NCBI RefSeq assembly: GCF_016741855.1
Contig: NZ_JAERRH010000003.1
Location: forward strand, 496,001-560,000
Reading direction: 5' to 3'
From: Streptomyces musisoli
Lineage (GTDB): Bacteria; Actinomycetota; Actinomycetes; Streptomycetales; Streptomycetaceae
DNA length: 64,000 bases
Numbering within the stretch: position 1 is the first letter of the stretch; the number at the start of each line of letters is the position of its first letter. Of the stretch, positions 44,615 through 53,475 are shown piece after piece. The notes below the pieces were generated by a model, which saw only the letters and a list, made by a program, of their open reading frames with translations, searched no databases and was not told where the DNA came from. A program made the translations under genes and the position numbers.

Positions 44615-45277
44615 CTACAGGTTGCTGAAGTCGGGGCCCTTGGTGCGGGTCCGCTTGATCTCGTAGAAGCCGGGCACCGAGGCGACGGCGACCGTGCCGT
44701 CCCACAGGCGGGCCGCGTCCTCGCCCTTCGGGGCGGGGGTGACGACCGGGCCGAAGAAGGCGATCTGCTCACCGTCGGGACCGGGCAGGGAGATGACCGG
44801 CGTGCCGACGTCCTGGCCGACCCGCTCGATGCCCTCCTTGTGGGAGGCGCGCAGCTCGGCGTCGAACTCGAAGTCGTCCTGGTCGGCGTAGTCGATCAGT
44901 TCGGCGGGCAGGCCGACGTCGGCGAGCGCGCCGGCGATGGCCTCCCGGGTCACGCCCTCGCCGTTGTTGTGGATGCGGGTGCCGAGCGCGGTGTAGAGGG
45001 GGCCGACGACGCCCTCGCCGTGCTTCTGCCAGGCCGCGGTGACCACGCGGACCGACGGCCACGCCTTGGTGGTGAGCAGCTCGCGGTAGTCGGCGGGCAG
45101 CTCGTCCAGCCGGTTCTCGTTCAGGACCGCGAGGCTCATGACGTGCCAGCGGACCTCGATGTCGCGGAGCTTCTCCACCTCCAGCACCCAGCGGGAGGTC
45201 ATCCACGCCCAGGGGCACAGCGGATCGAACCAGAAGTCGACGGGGGTCTTGCCGGACGGGACGGCGGTGTCGGACAT
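44615..45277 (-). CDS. Mycothiol-dependent nitroreductase-like protein (DsbA/Rv2466c family)
   Basis: The 220-residue thioredoxin-fold protein begins MSDTAVPSGKTPVDFWFDPL, with GAGGAGCGCC before the ATG at 45277. The active site reads CPWAW: the first Cys is kept but the second Cys of the M. tuberculosis Rv2466c CPWC motif is Ala, so only a monothiol mechanism is possible. The conserved helical insertion and cis-Pro segment (VGTPVISLPG) are present. A role in mycothiol-dependent redox protection is likely. Confidence 0.85.
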   Translation of the reverse strand: MSDTAVPSGKTPVDFWFDPLCPWAWMTSRWVLEVEKLRDIEVRWHVMSLAVLNENRLDELPADYRELLTTKAWPSVRVVTAAWQKHGEGVVGPLYTALGTRIHNNGEGVTREAIAGALADVGLPAELIDYADQDDFEFDAELRASHKEGIERVGQDVGTPVISLPGPDGEQIAFFGPVVTPAPKGEDAARLWDGTVAVASVPGFYEIKRTRTKGPDFSNL

Positions 45278-45416
45278 GGCGCTCCTCAGCGAGACGTGCT
45301 TTTGCAGCGTCAACGAGGTGACCGCCACCGGCATTCCCCGCTGTGCGCCGTCAGGGGCACATGGCAGGATCGGTCCTGTTCAGCCCCATTCACGCGACCA
45401 CGAGGGAGTGCAGTCC

Positions 45417-47999
45417 GTGCCCGGTGAGAATCTGTCCCGCGACGAGGCCCGCGAGCGGGCCGCACTGCTGTCCGTCGACGGCTACGACGTGTTCCTGGAC
45501 CTCCGGTCCGCCGTCGGCGACGGCAACGGCGAGCCCCGCACGTTCCGCTCGGTGACCACCGTCCGCTTCCGCTGCACCGAGCCGGGGTCGTCGAGCTTCG
45601 CCGATCTGATCGCGCCGGGCGTGACCTCCGTCTCACTCAACGGCCGGGACCTGGACCCGGGCGAGGTCTTCGACGGTTCGCGGATCGCGCTGGAGGACCT
45701 GGCCGCGGAGAACGAGCTGGTCGTGGACGCGCAGTGTGCCTACTCGCGCACCGGCGAGGGCATGCACCGCTTCGTCGACCCGGAGGACGGCGAGGTCTAC
45801 CTCTACACGCAGTACGAACCGGCCGACGCCCGCCGGGTGTTCGCGAACTTCGAGCAGCCGGACCTGAAGGCGCCCTACCGCTTCGAGGTGCGGGCCCCCG
45901 AGGGCTGGACGGTGTGGAGCAACGGCGCGGGTGAACTCGCCGACGGTGTGTGGCGGTTCGCGGAGACCAAGCCGATCTCGACGTACATCACATGCGTGGT
46001 GGCGGGCCCGTACCACTACGTGACGGACTCCTACACCCGCTCCTTCGAGGACGGGACGAAGCTGGAGATCCCGCTGGGCGCGATGTGCCGCAAGGGCCTC
46101 GCCCCGCACTTCGACGCCGAGGACGTCTTCCTGGTCACCAAGCAGGGCCTGGACTTCTTCCACGACCACTTCGACTACCCGTACCCGTTCGGGAAGTACG
46201 ACCAGGCGTTCGTGCCGGAGTACAACCTGGGCGCGATGGAGAACCCGGGCCTGGTGACCTTCCGCGAGGAGTACATCTTCCGCGGCAAGGTGACGCAGGC
46301 GTCGTACGAGGCACGGGCCAACGTCATCCTGCACGAGATGGCGCACATGTGGTTCGGCGACCTGGTCACCATGGTGTGGTGGGACGACCTGTGGCTGAAG
46401 GAGTCCTTCGCGGACTTCATGGGCACGTTCGCGAACGTGGGCGCGACCCGCTTCAAGGACGCCTGGATCACCTTCGCCAACCGCCGCAAGGCCTGGGCCT
46501 ACCGCGCGGACCAGCTGCCCTCCACGCATCCGATCACGGCGGACATCCGTGACCTCCAGGACGCCAAGCTGAACTTCGACGGCATCACCTACGCCAAGGG
46601 CGCCTCGGTGCTCAAGCAGCTGGTGGCGTACGTCGGCCAGGACGCGTTCCTGGAGGGCGCCCGGCGCTACTTCAAGCGCAACGCCTACGGCAACACGCGC
46701 CTGGGCGACCTGCTGTCGGTGCTGGCCGAGACCAGCGGCCGGGACATGACGGGGTGGGCGCGGTCCTGGCTCCAGACGGCGGGGGTGAACTCGCTGACCC
46801 CGCAGGTGCTGCTGGACACCACGGGCGGCCGGATCGCCGAGCTGGCGGTGGTCCAGGAGGCTCCGGAGTCGCACCCGGAGCTGCGCCCGCACCGGATCGC
46901 GGTGGGCCTGTACCGGCGTACGCCCGAGGGCACGCTGGAGCGGTACGCGCGCGTGGAGACGGACGTGCACGAGCCGCGTACGGTCGTGGCGGAGCTGGCG
47001 GGCGCCGAGGCACCGGAGCTGGTGCTGGTCAACGACGACGACCTCACCTTCTGCAAGATCCGTTTCGACGAGACCTCGCTGGTGACGCTGCGGGCGCACC
47101 TGGGCGTGCTGACCGACCCGCTGGCCCGCGCGCTGTGCTGGTCGGCGCTGTGGAACATGACCCGGGACGGGCTGCTGCCGGCGCGGGACTTCATCGATCT
47201 GGTGCTGCGGTTCGCCGGCCGCGAGTCGGACATCGGTGTGCTCCAGATGCTGCACGCCTGGGCGAACTCGGCGCTGGCGCACTACGCGGCGCCCGCCTGG
47301 CGGGAGACCGGCGGGGAGCTGCTGGCCGAGGGCGCGCTGCGGGAGCTGCGGGCGGCCGGGCCGGGCAGTGAGCACCAGCTGGCCTGGGCGCGGTTCTTCG
47401 CGTCCGTGGCCACCGCGGAGCCGGACCTGAAGCTGCTGCGGGAGCTGCTGGACGGCACGAGTGAGGTCGACGGCCTGGAGGTGGACCAGGAGCTGCGCTG
47501 GGCGTTCCTGGAGCCGCTGGCGGCGCACGGTGCGGCCGACGAGTCGGCGCTGGCGGCGGAGCTGGCCCGGGACGACACCGCGTCCGGCAAGCGGCACCAG
47601 GTGCGCTGCCTGGCGGCGCGCCCGTCGGCGGCGGTCAAGGCGCAGGCGTGGGCGCAGGTGGTGGAGTCGGACACGCTGTCCAACGCGCTGGTGGAGGCGA
47701 CGATCGCGGGCTTCGACCAGCCGTCGCAGCGGGAGCTGACCGCACCGTACGCGCAGCTGTACTTCGCCGCGATCGAGCGGGTGTGGCGGGAGCGGTCGAT
47801 CCAGATCGGCATGGACGTGGTGCGAGGTCTGTTCCCGGCGTTCCAGGACCGCCGGGAGACCCTGGAGGCGACGGACGCGTGGCTGGCGGCGCACGAGGAC
47901 GCGGCGCCGGCGCTGCGCCGGCTGGTGCTGGAGGCACGGGACGACCTGGCGCGGGCGCTGCGCGCACAGGCGTGCGACGCGGCGGCCTCCGACCGATGA
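45417..47999 (+). CDS. pepN: Aminopeptidase N (M1 metallopeptidase)
   Basis: The 860-residue M1 enzyme removes N-terminal amino acids from peptides. The exopeptidase motif GAMEN lies near residue 272 and the zinc site HEMAH at 306-310, with the distal Glu in WLKESFAD. The ERAP1-like helical C-terminal domain is complete. The GTG at 45417 (VPGENLSRDEARERAALLSV) has GGGAG at the right distance; the frame stays open upstream to 45138 without support. A second M1 paralogue lies at the right edge of the window. Confidence 0.95.
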   Translation: MPGENLSRDEARERAALLSVDGYDVFLDLRSAVGDGNGEPRTFRSVTTVRFRCTEPGSSSFADLIAPGVTSVSLNGRDLDPGEVFDGSRIALEDLAAENELVVDAQCAYSRTGEGMHRFVDPEDGEVYLYTQYEPADARRVFANFEQPDLKAPYRFEVRAPEGWTVWSNGAGELADGVWRFAETKPISTYITCVVAGPYHYVTDSYTRSFEDGTKLEIPLGAMCRKGLAPHFDAEDVFLVTKQGLDFFHDHFDYPYPFGKYDQAFVPEYNLGAMENPGLVTFREEYIFRGKVTQASYEARANVILHEMAHMWFGDLVTMVWWDDLWLKESFADFMGTFANVGATRFKDAWITFANRRKAWAYRADQLPSTHPITADIRDLQDAKLNFDGITYAKGASVLKQLVAYVGQDAFLEGARRYFKRNAYGNTRLGDLLSVLAETSGRDMTGWARSWLQTAGVNSLTPQVLLDTTGGRIAELAVVQEAPESHPELRPHRIAVGLYRRTPEGTLERYARVETDVHEPRTVVAELAGAEAPELVLVNDDDLTFCKIRFDETSLVTLRAHLGVLTDPLARALCWSALWNMTRDGLLPARDFIDLVLRFAGRESDIGVLQMLHAWANSALAHYAAPAWRETGGELLAEGALRELRAAGPGSEHQLAWARFFASVATAEPDLKLLRELLDGTSEVDGLEVDQELRWAFLEPLAAHGAADESALAAELARDDTASGKRHQVRCLAARPSAAVKAQAWAQVVESDTLSNALVEATIAGFDQPSQRELTAPYAQLYFAAIERVWRERSIQIGMDVVRGLFPAFQDRRETLEATDAWLAAHEDAAPALRRLVLEARDDLARALRAQACDAAASDR

Positions 48000-48058
48000 G
48001 CTTTGGCCTGAGCTTGTCCGGTCGGTGACCGTTACGAAATTCGGGCAAACATAGCCGT

Positions 48059-48094
48059 AACCCCTGGTCCACACCTGATCGGACCAGGGGTTTT
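48059..48094 (+). terminator. Rho-independent terminator of pepN
   Basis: The inverted repeat AACCCCTGGTCC ... GGACCAGGGGTT is followed by TT. This is a rare canonical hairpin-plus-T-run for this genome. Confidence 0.85.
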
Positions 48095-48206
48095 CGTTGC
48101 CTACTCGGCATCCGAACACCTGACCTTTAGTCCCGCCTTGTCCGCATTCCTCGACGGCCGTGTAACAGCGGTTAAAGACGGGACCGGGGACGGGAATTCC
48201 GAGGCC

Positions 48207-49256
48207 ATGACCCACAACACCCCGCTCTCCCCCCGCCCCCTCCGCCACCTCTCCGACGTCCACCGCCGCGTCCTGACGGCGACTCAGCTGCGCGCCCACG
48301 GCGTGCACGCGGCCGAAGTCACCGAGCAGTGCCGCCCCGGCGGCCCCTGGCGGGAGCTGCTCCCGAACGTGGTCCTGCTGCACCCCGGCCCGCCCACCGG
48401 CGAGGAGCGGCTGCACGGCGCCCTGCTGTACGCGGCCCGTGCGGCGGAGCCGGGGGTGCCGGCCCAGCCGACGGCCGAGAGCCCGCACCGGCCGGTGTAC
48501 GCGGAGGCGGTGATCACCGGGCTGGCGGCGCTGACCCTGCACGGCTTCTCGTCCACCCCGCCGCTGCCCTCGCTGGACCACGTGGACGTGCTGGTGCCGC
48601 GGCTGCGCCGGCTGCGCTCCACGGGGTACGTCCGCATCCTGCGCACCACCGCACTGCCCGCCGCGCACACGGTGACGGGTCTGCCGGTGGCACCGGTGCC
48701 GCGTGCGCTGGCGGACGCCGTGACGGAGCTGACGGACGCGGAGGCGGTGCGCCGGCTGCTGACCGAGTCCGTGCGCGCCGGCCACTGCGAACCGGCCGCC
48801 GTCGTCCGGGAGCTGACCCGGGCGAGGCTGCTGAGCCGCCCGCACGTGGTGGACGCGGTGGACGCGCTGCTCGCCGAGGGCCGCTCGATCGCCGAGGACC
48901 GCCTGTACCGGATGGTCCGCGAGTACGGCCTGCCCGACCCGGTCTGGAACGTCGACCTGCGCCTGCCCGGCGGCCCGCACCTGGGCGGCCTGGACGCCTA
49001 CTGGCCGGAGCAGGCGGTCGCCGTGGAGCTGGACACGCGCGCACCCCGGCAGGGCGACCGGCAGGACGACGACGCGCTGTGGTCGGAGTACGCCCGCAAG
49101 CGCGAGCACCTGGAACGGCTCGGCATCACGGTCGTGTACATCACGCCGAGGAAACTCCGGGAGTCCCTGGAGCAGCAGGCGGCGGTGGTGCGGACGGCAC
49201 TGATGGCGTCCGGCGACCGCGACCCGGCCGCCTACGTCGTGGTGCTGCCCCGGTAG
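48207..49256 (+). CDS. AbiEi-like winged-helix protein with C-terminal PD-(D/E)XK-like (DUF559-type) domain
   Basis: In this 349-residue protein, the N-terminal ~100 residues (VLTATQLRAHGVHAAEVTEQ; then VITGLAALTLHGFS) resemble the winged-helix and transcription-regulator-like part of AbiEi antitoxins. The C-terminal part (GGLDAYWPEQAVAVELDTRA; then REHLERLGITVVYITPRKL) resembles the very-short-patch-repair-like DUF559 fold. Such solo fusions are common and uncharacterised in actinobacteria. No AbiEii nucleotidyltransferase toxin is adjacent. I chose the ATG at 48207, which has only a weak GAGGCC site. Confidence 0.7.
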   Translation: MTHNTPLSPRPLRHLSDVHRRVLTATQLRAHGVHAAEVTEQCRPGGPWRELLPNVVLLHPGPPTGEERLHGALLYAARAAEPGVPAQPTAESPHRPVYAEAVITGLAALTLHGFSSTPPLPSLDHVDVLVPRLRRLRSTGYVRILRTTALPAAHTVTGLPVAPVPRALADAVTELTDAEAVRRLLTESVRAGHCEPAAVVRELTRARLLSRPHVVDAVDALLAEGRSIAEDRLYRMVREYGLPDPVWNVDLRLPGGPHLGGLDAYWPEQAVAVELDTRAPRQGDRQDDDALWSEYARKREHLERLGITVVYITPRKLRESLEQQAAVVRTALMASGDRDPAAYVVVLPR

Positions 49257-49297
49257 TGACCGGCCGCAGGCACGGCGGGAAGGCCGTCGGGAAGGGA

Positions 49298-49337
49298 GAG
49301 GAGGGGCCACCGGGCCGGACGCCGGTGGCCCCTCCTC
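49298..49337 (+). terminator. Terminator downstream of the AbiEi-like gene
   Basis: A perfect 16 bp inverted repeat (GAGGAGGGGCCACCGG ... CCGGTGGCCCCTCCTC) with an 8 nt loop starts 42 bp past the stop. Confidence 0.8.
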
Positions 49338-49443
49338 CTGCGCTGCGGCGCCGGGCCACTTCTGCTGCGCCGACCGGGTGAGGGCTCACCGCAACGGACG
49401 AGCGGGGCGGGCGGGGCCGCGCGGGCCGCGGTAGAGGAGAGAC

Positions 49444-50250
49444 ATGAGACAGTCCCGAATAGCGGCCGGCGCGTGTTCCCTCCTGCTCGCGGCCGCCTGC
49501 GCGTTCGCCGCCCCCGCGACGGCACAGGCGCCCCGGACCGTGGCCGGCGGCTACGTGGCCCTCGGCGACTCCTACTCCTCCGGTGTCGGCGCCGGCGACT
49601 ACCTGGCCTCCGGCAAGGAGTGCAAGCGCAGCAGCCGGGCGTTCCCCGTGCTGTGGGCCGAGGCCCACGCGCCGGCGTCCTTCAGCTTCGCCGCGTGCAA
49701 CGGCGCCGGCGCGAAGGACGTCCTGACCGAGCAGCTCGGCCACCTCAGCACCCGCACCGGCCTGGTCACCCTCACCGTCGGCGGCCACGACTCGGGCTTC
49801 GTCGGCGTCCTGGCGACCTGTGCGCTCGGCGGCGCCGAGCGGTGCCTGTCCGCCGTCTCCCGCTCCCGCGCCATGATGGACGGGTCCCTCTCCGCCGACC
49901 TCGACCGTCTCTACACGGCCATCCGGAGCAGGGCGCCCGCGGCCCGTGTCGTGGTGCTCGGCTACCCGCACCTCTACCACCTCAGCGGCAGCTGCGCCCT
50001 GGGCCTCCCGGACGGGGAGCGGGCCACCCTCAACGACGCCGTGGACCACCTCAACGCGGTGATCGCCCAACGCGCCGCCGTCCACGGGTTCACCTTCGCC
50101 GACGTGACCGCCGCCTTCGCCGGCCACGAGATCTGCTCGTCCCACCCGTGGCTGCACAGCGTCGACGTGTTCTCGATCACCGAGTCGTACCACCCGACGG
50201 CGCCGGGCCAGTCGCTCGGCTACCTGCCGGCCCTCACCCAGGCGTCCTGA
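49444..50250 (+). CDS. Secreted SGNH/GDSL lipase-esterase
   Basis: The 268-residue protein has a Sec signal peptide (MRQSRIAAGACSLLLAAACAF, cleavage near ATAQA-PR). Block I is VALGDSYSSG with nucleophile Ser43; block V SYHPTAPG has His250. Block III reads GGHD (His115) where the family normally has GGND, replacing the oxyanion-hole Asn. Several Cys pairs suggest disulfides, as in Streptomyces extracellular lipases. Substrate is unknown; an ester or acylglycerol is likely. Confidence 0.88.
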   Translation: MRQSRIAAGACSLLLAAACAFAAPATAQAPRTVAGGYVALGDSYSSGVGAGDYLASGKECKRSSRAFPVLWAEAHAPASFSFAACNGAGAKDVLTEQLGHLSTRTGLVTLTVGGHDSGFVGVLATCALGGAERCLSAVSRSRAMMDGSLSADLDRLYTAIRSRAPAARVVVLGYPHLYHLSGSCALGLPDGERATLNDAVDHLNAVIAQRAAVHGFTFADVTAAFAGHEICSSHPWLHSVDVFSITESYHPTAPGQSLGYLPALTQAS

Positions 50251-50341
50251 ACCGCGCCCCGGCCCGCCACCCGCTCGCACGGGCGCCCGGCCCCCGTCGC
50301 GCCGGCGCTCGCCCCGACGCCGCCCCCGGCGCCCGGGCGCG

Positions 50342-51553
50342 CTACAGCGGCTGCGCCGGCAGGCGCGAGGTCCTCGTGTGGACGCCGTCCAGCAGCGCGG
50401 CGTACGCCGCGATCATGCGGGTGCGGCTGAAGCGTTCGCGGTCGGCCGCCAGCGCCGGGGCGAGGCCGGCGCGGCCGGCGACCGCGGCCGTCCAGGCCAG
50501 GGCGATGGCCTCCGGGTCCCAGGGGGTCACGAAACCGTGGCCCCGTACGATCTTTGCGCTGTCGCCGACGTCCGTCGTCACGGGGACGGCGCCGCACATC
50601 ATGCCCTCGATCAGGCACAGCGGCGCCGCCTCGCCGGAGGCGGAGGTCAGGGCGACGACGTCGGCGGCGGCGTAGACGGTCTCCATGTCGCGGCGTACGC
50701 CGAGGAGGCGGACCCGCTTGGCGAGGTGCCGGTGCGTGCCGAAGGCGGACGCGATGTCGGCGGCCAGGGCGGGGTTCGCGTCGTCCATGCCCGCGCCGCA
50801 CATCAGGACCCGGCCCTCGGGCTCGCGGGCGAGCCAGGCGCGGGCGGCCCGCAGCAGGAGCGGGACGTTCTTCATCGTGGCGTAGCGGGCCGCGAAGACG
50901 ACCACGGGTGCCGTGGCCGGGACGCCCAGGGAGGCGCGGAAGGCGAGCCGGGCCGCGGCGTCCGGGCGGAAGCGCAGCAGGTCCACCCCGTTGGGTATGA
51001 CGTGCAGCAGTTCGCGGGGGATGCCCGCGGCCTCGTACGCGGCCCGGGTGGACTCGGCGCAGCACACGCAGGCCACCACCGTGCCGTCGGCTATGGCGGC
51101 CTTCAGCTCGTCCAGGGCGGGGCCCTGGTTCTCCGGGTCGGAGCGGTGCAGGCAGACCACGACCGGGCGGCGGGGCAGGCCGGCCTGGTTGAGGAGCGCC
51201 AGCGGCTGCTCCTTCAGCGAGAGGATCACATCGGCCGCGGCCATCGACCGTGCGGTTTCGGCCAGCTCGGGCCCGCTGAAAACGTTCGCCGCGACCGTGC
51301 CGTCGACCAGGCCGGCGGTGCGGCCCAGCGAGGTGACGCCGACGCCGCCGGAGGTCAGCGCCCGGTAGCAGGCGTCGTCCTCCATGCGCTGCCGGGTGGC
51401 CTCGCGGTGGACCTCGCCGTGGATGCTGAGCACCTGGTGGGACTGGCCTCCCTCGGCCAGTCCCAGTACGACGTCGGAGTGCAGGATCCGGGCTCCCCCG
51501 GAGAAGAAGCCCTCGTAGACCGAGAGCACACGCAGTTCGTGCCTTGCGCGCAC
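50342..51553 (-). CDS. GT4-family glycosyltransferase
   Basis: The 403-residue GT-B enzyme has the C-terminal Rossmann domain motifs IPNGVDLLRFRP (near 185), VVFAARYATMKNVPLLLRAA (near 215) and the nucleotide-sugar E-x7-E region (SGEAAPLCLIEGMMCGAVPV near 310). The N-terminal half (EGFFSGGARILHSDVVLGLA) has the glycine-rich acceptor loop. It probably transfers a sugar from a nucleotide donor to a cell-surface or natural-product acceptor; no cluster nearby indicates which. Start at GTG 51553. Confidence 0.87.
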   Translation of the reverse strand: MRARHELRVLSVYEGFFSGGARILHSDVVLGLAEGGQSHQVLSIHGEVHREATRQRMEDDACYRALTSGGVGVTSLGRTAGLVDGTVAANVFSGPELAETARSMAAADVILSLKEQPLALLNQAGLPRRPVVVCLHRSDPENQGPALDELKAAIADGTVVACVCCAESTRAAYEAAGIPRELLHVIPNGVDLLRFRPDAAARLAFRASLGVPATAPVVVFAARYATMKNVPLLLRAARAWLAREPEGRVLMCGAGMDDANPALAADIASAFGTHRHLAKRVRLLGVRRDMETVYAAADVVALTSASGEAAPLCLIEGMMCGAVPVTTDVGDSAKIVRGHGFVTPWDPEAIALAWTAAVAGRAGLAPALAADRERFSRTRMIAAYAALLDGVHTRTSRLPAQPL

Positions 51554-51680
51554 ACGACCACCCGCCTTGCATAAACGATCGAAAAGATCGAGCCATCCCC
51601 GTTCACAGCGGGTTAGCCGATATGAGGCGGTATGGACGTTACGTACGCGTTAACGGAGAACTACGCGAATGAAACGTTGG

Positions 51681-52820
51681 CTAGCAGAATTCCTTTTCGA
51701 TCACGGGCGCCGGCTCCCCCGTCCAGTCCGCGTTGAAATTGAGGGCGAGGGAATGGCGCCCGTCCGCCGTCGTCACGGCCGACGATGTAGAGCCGTGGAT
51801 GCCGCCGTCGTGGCCCCAGACGTGAACACCGCAGGTCAGCTTGGTGTCCATGAGTCCGAGTCCGTAGCGGACCCGGGGGGCGCCGTCGATCTTCACCGTC
51901 GTCTTCATTTCCTTCAGCTGGTGCGGCGGCAGCAGTTTTCCGCGCAGCAGGGCGCTGTAGAAGCGGTCCAGGTCCGCGGAATTCGAGATCATTTCGCCGG
52001 CCGAGGAGGCGATCGAGGGGTTGAGGGCCGTGACGTCGTACGTCGGTCCCGTCGTCGTCTCGGCGAGTTTGGAGTAGGCACGGCTGCTCGGCCGAGGCAC
52101 GGTGACCCGGGTGCCGGGCACGGACGTGGCCGTCAGGTGCAGGGGGTCGATGACGCGGCGCCTGACCTCCGTGGCGTAGGAGTGTCCCGTCACCTTCTCG
52201 ATCACCATGCCGGCCACGACGTAGTTGGTGTTGGAGTAGCTCCAGGACGTGCCCGGTGCGAACTCCGGTTCGTGCCGCATCGCGATCGCCACCAGGTCCT
52301 CCGGGGCGAGGGTGTCGTAGCGGTGCCGGAAGAAGCCGTCCTTGAGGAAGTAGGCGCGGCCGAAGTCGCCGTCGGAGGTGTAGTCGTAGATGCCGCTGGT
52401 GTGGTTGAGGAGCCGGCGGACGGTGATGCGCCGGCCGTCGTGGCCGTGGCCGCTCACCACGCCGGGCAGCCACCGGTCGACCTTGTCGTCCAGGGAGAGC
52501 CGGCCCTCCGCCTCCAGCTGGAGCAGGACGGTGGCCACGAAGGTCTTGGTGATGCTGCCGACGCGGTAGCGGTCGGCGGCCGAGCGGGGCCCGCCCGTGC
52601 GCAGGTCGCCGACGCCCGCCGTCGTGGACCAGGTGCCGTGGGCGTCCTTCACGGTGGCGGTCACGCCCGGTACGCCGGCCGCGACCGCCGCCTCGATCGC
52701 CTCGCGGGTGGCCGCGTGGCCGCCGCCGGAAGGACCTTCGGCGGCGGCCGCGGCCGGGGCCGCCAGCGCCGCCGCGAGAAGCAGGGCGGTGCTGCCCACC
52801 AGAGTCGTGCGTGTGCGCAT
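51681..52820 (-). CDS. Secreted serine hydrolase, DD-carboxypeptidase / class C beta-lactamase family
   Basis: The 379-residue protein has a Sec signal peptide (MRTRTTLVGSTALLLAAALA, cleavage near AAAAA-EG). Motifs of the R61 DD-peptidase/class C family are present: S89-I-T-K92 in VGSITKTF, YSN in WSYSNTNYV and HDGG in WGHDGGIHG (the HxG motif). GGGGGAAGAC precedes the ATG at 52820. It is probably a peptidoglycan DD-carboxypeptidase or an esterase; actual beta-lactamase activity cannot be inferred. Confidence 0.9.
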   Translation of the reverse strand: MRTRTTLVGSTALLLAAALAAPAAAAAEGPSGGGHAATREAIEAAVAAGVPGVTATVKDAHGTWSTTAGVGDLRTGGPRSAADRYRVGSITKTFVATVLLQLEAEGRLSLDDKVDRWLPGVVSGHGHDGRRITVRRLLNHTSGIYDYTSDGDFGRAYFLKDGFFRHRYDTLAPEDLVAIAMRHEPEFAPGTSWSYSNTNYVVAGMVIEKVTGHSYATEVRRRVIDPLHLTATSVPGTRVTVPRPSSRAYSKLAETTTGPTYDVTALNPSIASSAGEMISNSADLDRFYSALLRGKLLPPHQLKEMKTTVKIDGAPRVRYGLGLMDTKLTCGVHVWGHDGGIHGSTSSAVTTADGRHSLALNFNADWTGEPAPVIEKEFC

Positions 52821-52992
52821 GTCTTCCCCCAACCTGTGGTGTGTGGCGTGGTCGGGGGTGAGGACCCTGCGGTGTTGCGCGAAGGTTGCCTGGGTGTGGG
52901 CCGGTTGAGTGACTTTCGGCCCTTCTTCGGCGCCCGGCCCGGTGCTCCGGGTTCCGGATGCGGTCACGGAGCGGATCACGGGCGTCCGGGAG

Positions 52993-53475
52993 TCACTCCC
53001 CGTTCGCCGGCCGGGGCGGGGGCAGGTCCTCCAGGCGTCCGTGCGGGGGGCGTTCACGCCACAGCCGCAGGGCCACGTCGACCAGGCGCACCCGGGTGAG
53101 CCCGGGTACGGCGTCCAGCTCCTGCCAGGCGGCGAAGTCGGTGGAGCCGCCGACCTCGTAGCGGAGTTCGCCGCCGACCACCTCGCCCTCGTAGATGACG
53201 CGCAGCCCGTGGTGGTCGGTACGGCGCGCCGGGCGCCCGTCGGGGAAGACGCGCCGGGAGGCGTCGACGCCGAGGAGGCCGGTCACCGCGATGCGGTAGC
53301 CGGTCTCCTCGGTGACCTCCCGGCGGACGGTGTCGTACGGGTCCTCGCCGTGCTCCATGCCGCCGCCGGGCAGCACCCACTCGGGCGTGCCGTCCGGTCC
53401 GGGGGAGCGGGCCAGCAGGATCCGTCCCTCGCGCACGCACACGGCGTAGGCCGCCACCCTCAACTTACGTCGCAT
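52993..53475 (-). CDS. NUDIX hydrolase
   Basis: The 160-residue protein has a complete NUDIX box: G at GGGMEHGED, then DTVRREVTEETGY (pattern Gx5Ex7REUxEExGU) near residues 38-60. It hydrolyses a nucleoside diphosphate linked to another moiety; the substrate is unknown. Its start overlaps the end of the PNPOx-like gene by 16 bp, so it is third in a minus-strand operon with VOC and PNPOx-like genes. Confidence 0.93.
   Translation of the reverse strand: MRRKLRVAAYAVCVREGRILLARSPGPDGTPEWVLPGGGMEHGEDPYDTVRREVTEETGYRIAVTGLLGVDASRRVFPDGRPARRTDHHGLRVIYEGEVVGGELRYEVGGSTDFAAWQELDAVPGLTRVRLVDVALRLWRERPPHGRLEDLPPPRPANGE

Noticed and set aside
45633-49310. 1225-residue open frame antisense to pepN and the AbiEi-like gene
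   Set aside because: It is a GC-bias shadow: the translation is low-complexity Arg/Gly/Val/Leu-rich, and well-supported genes with catalytic motifs lie on the other strand.
49444-52820. Natural-product or capsule cluster suggested by esterase, glycosyltransferase and serine hydrolase
   Set aside because: No synthase, tailoring or export genes accompany them; strands differ and terminator-like hairpins separate them.
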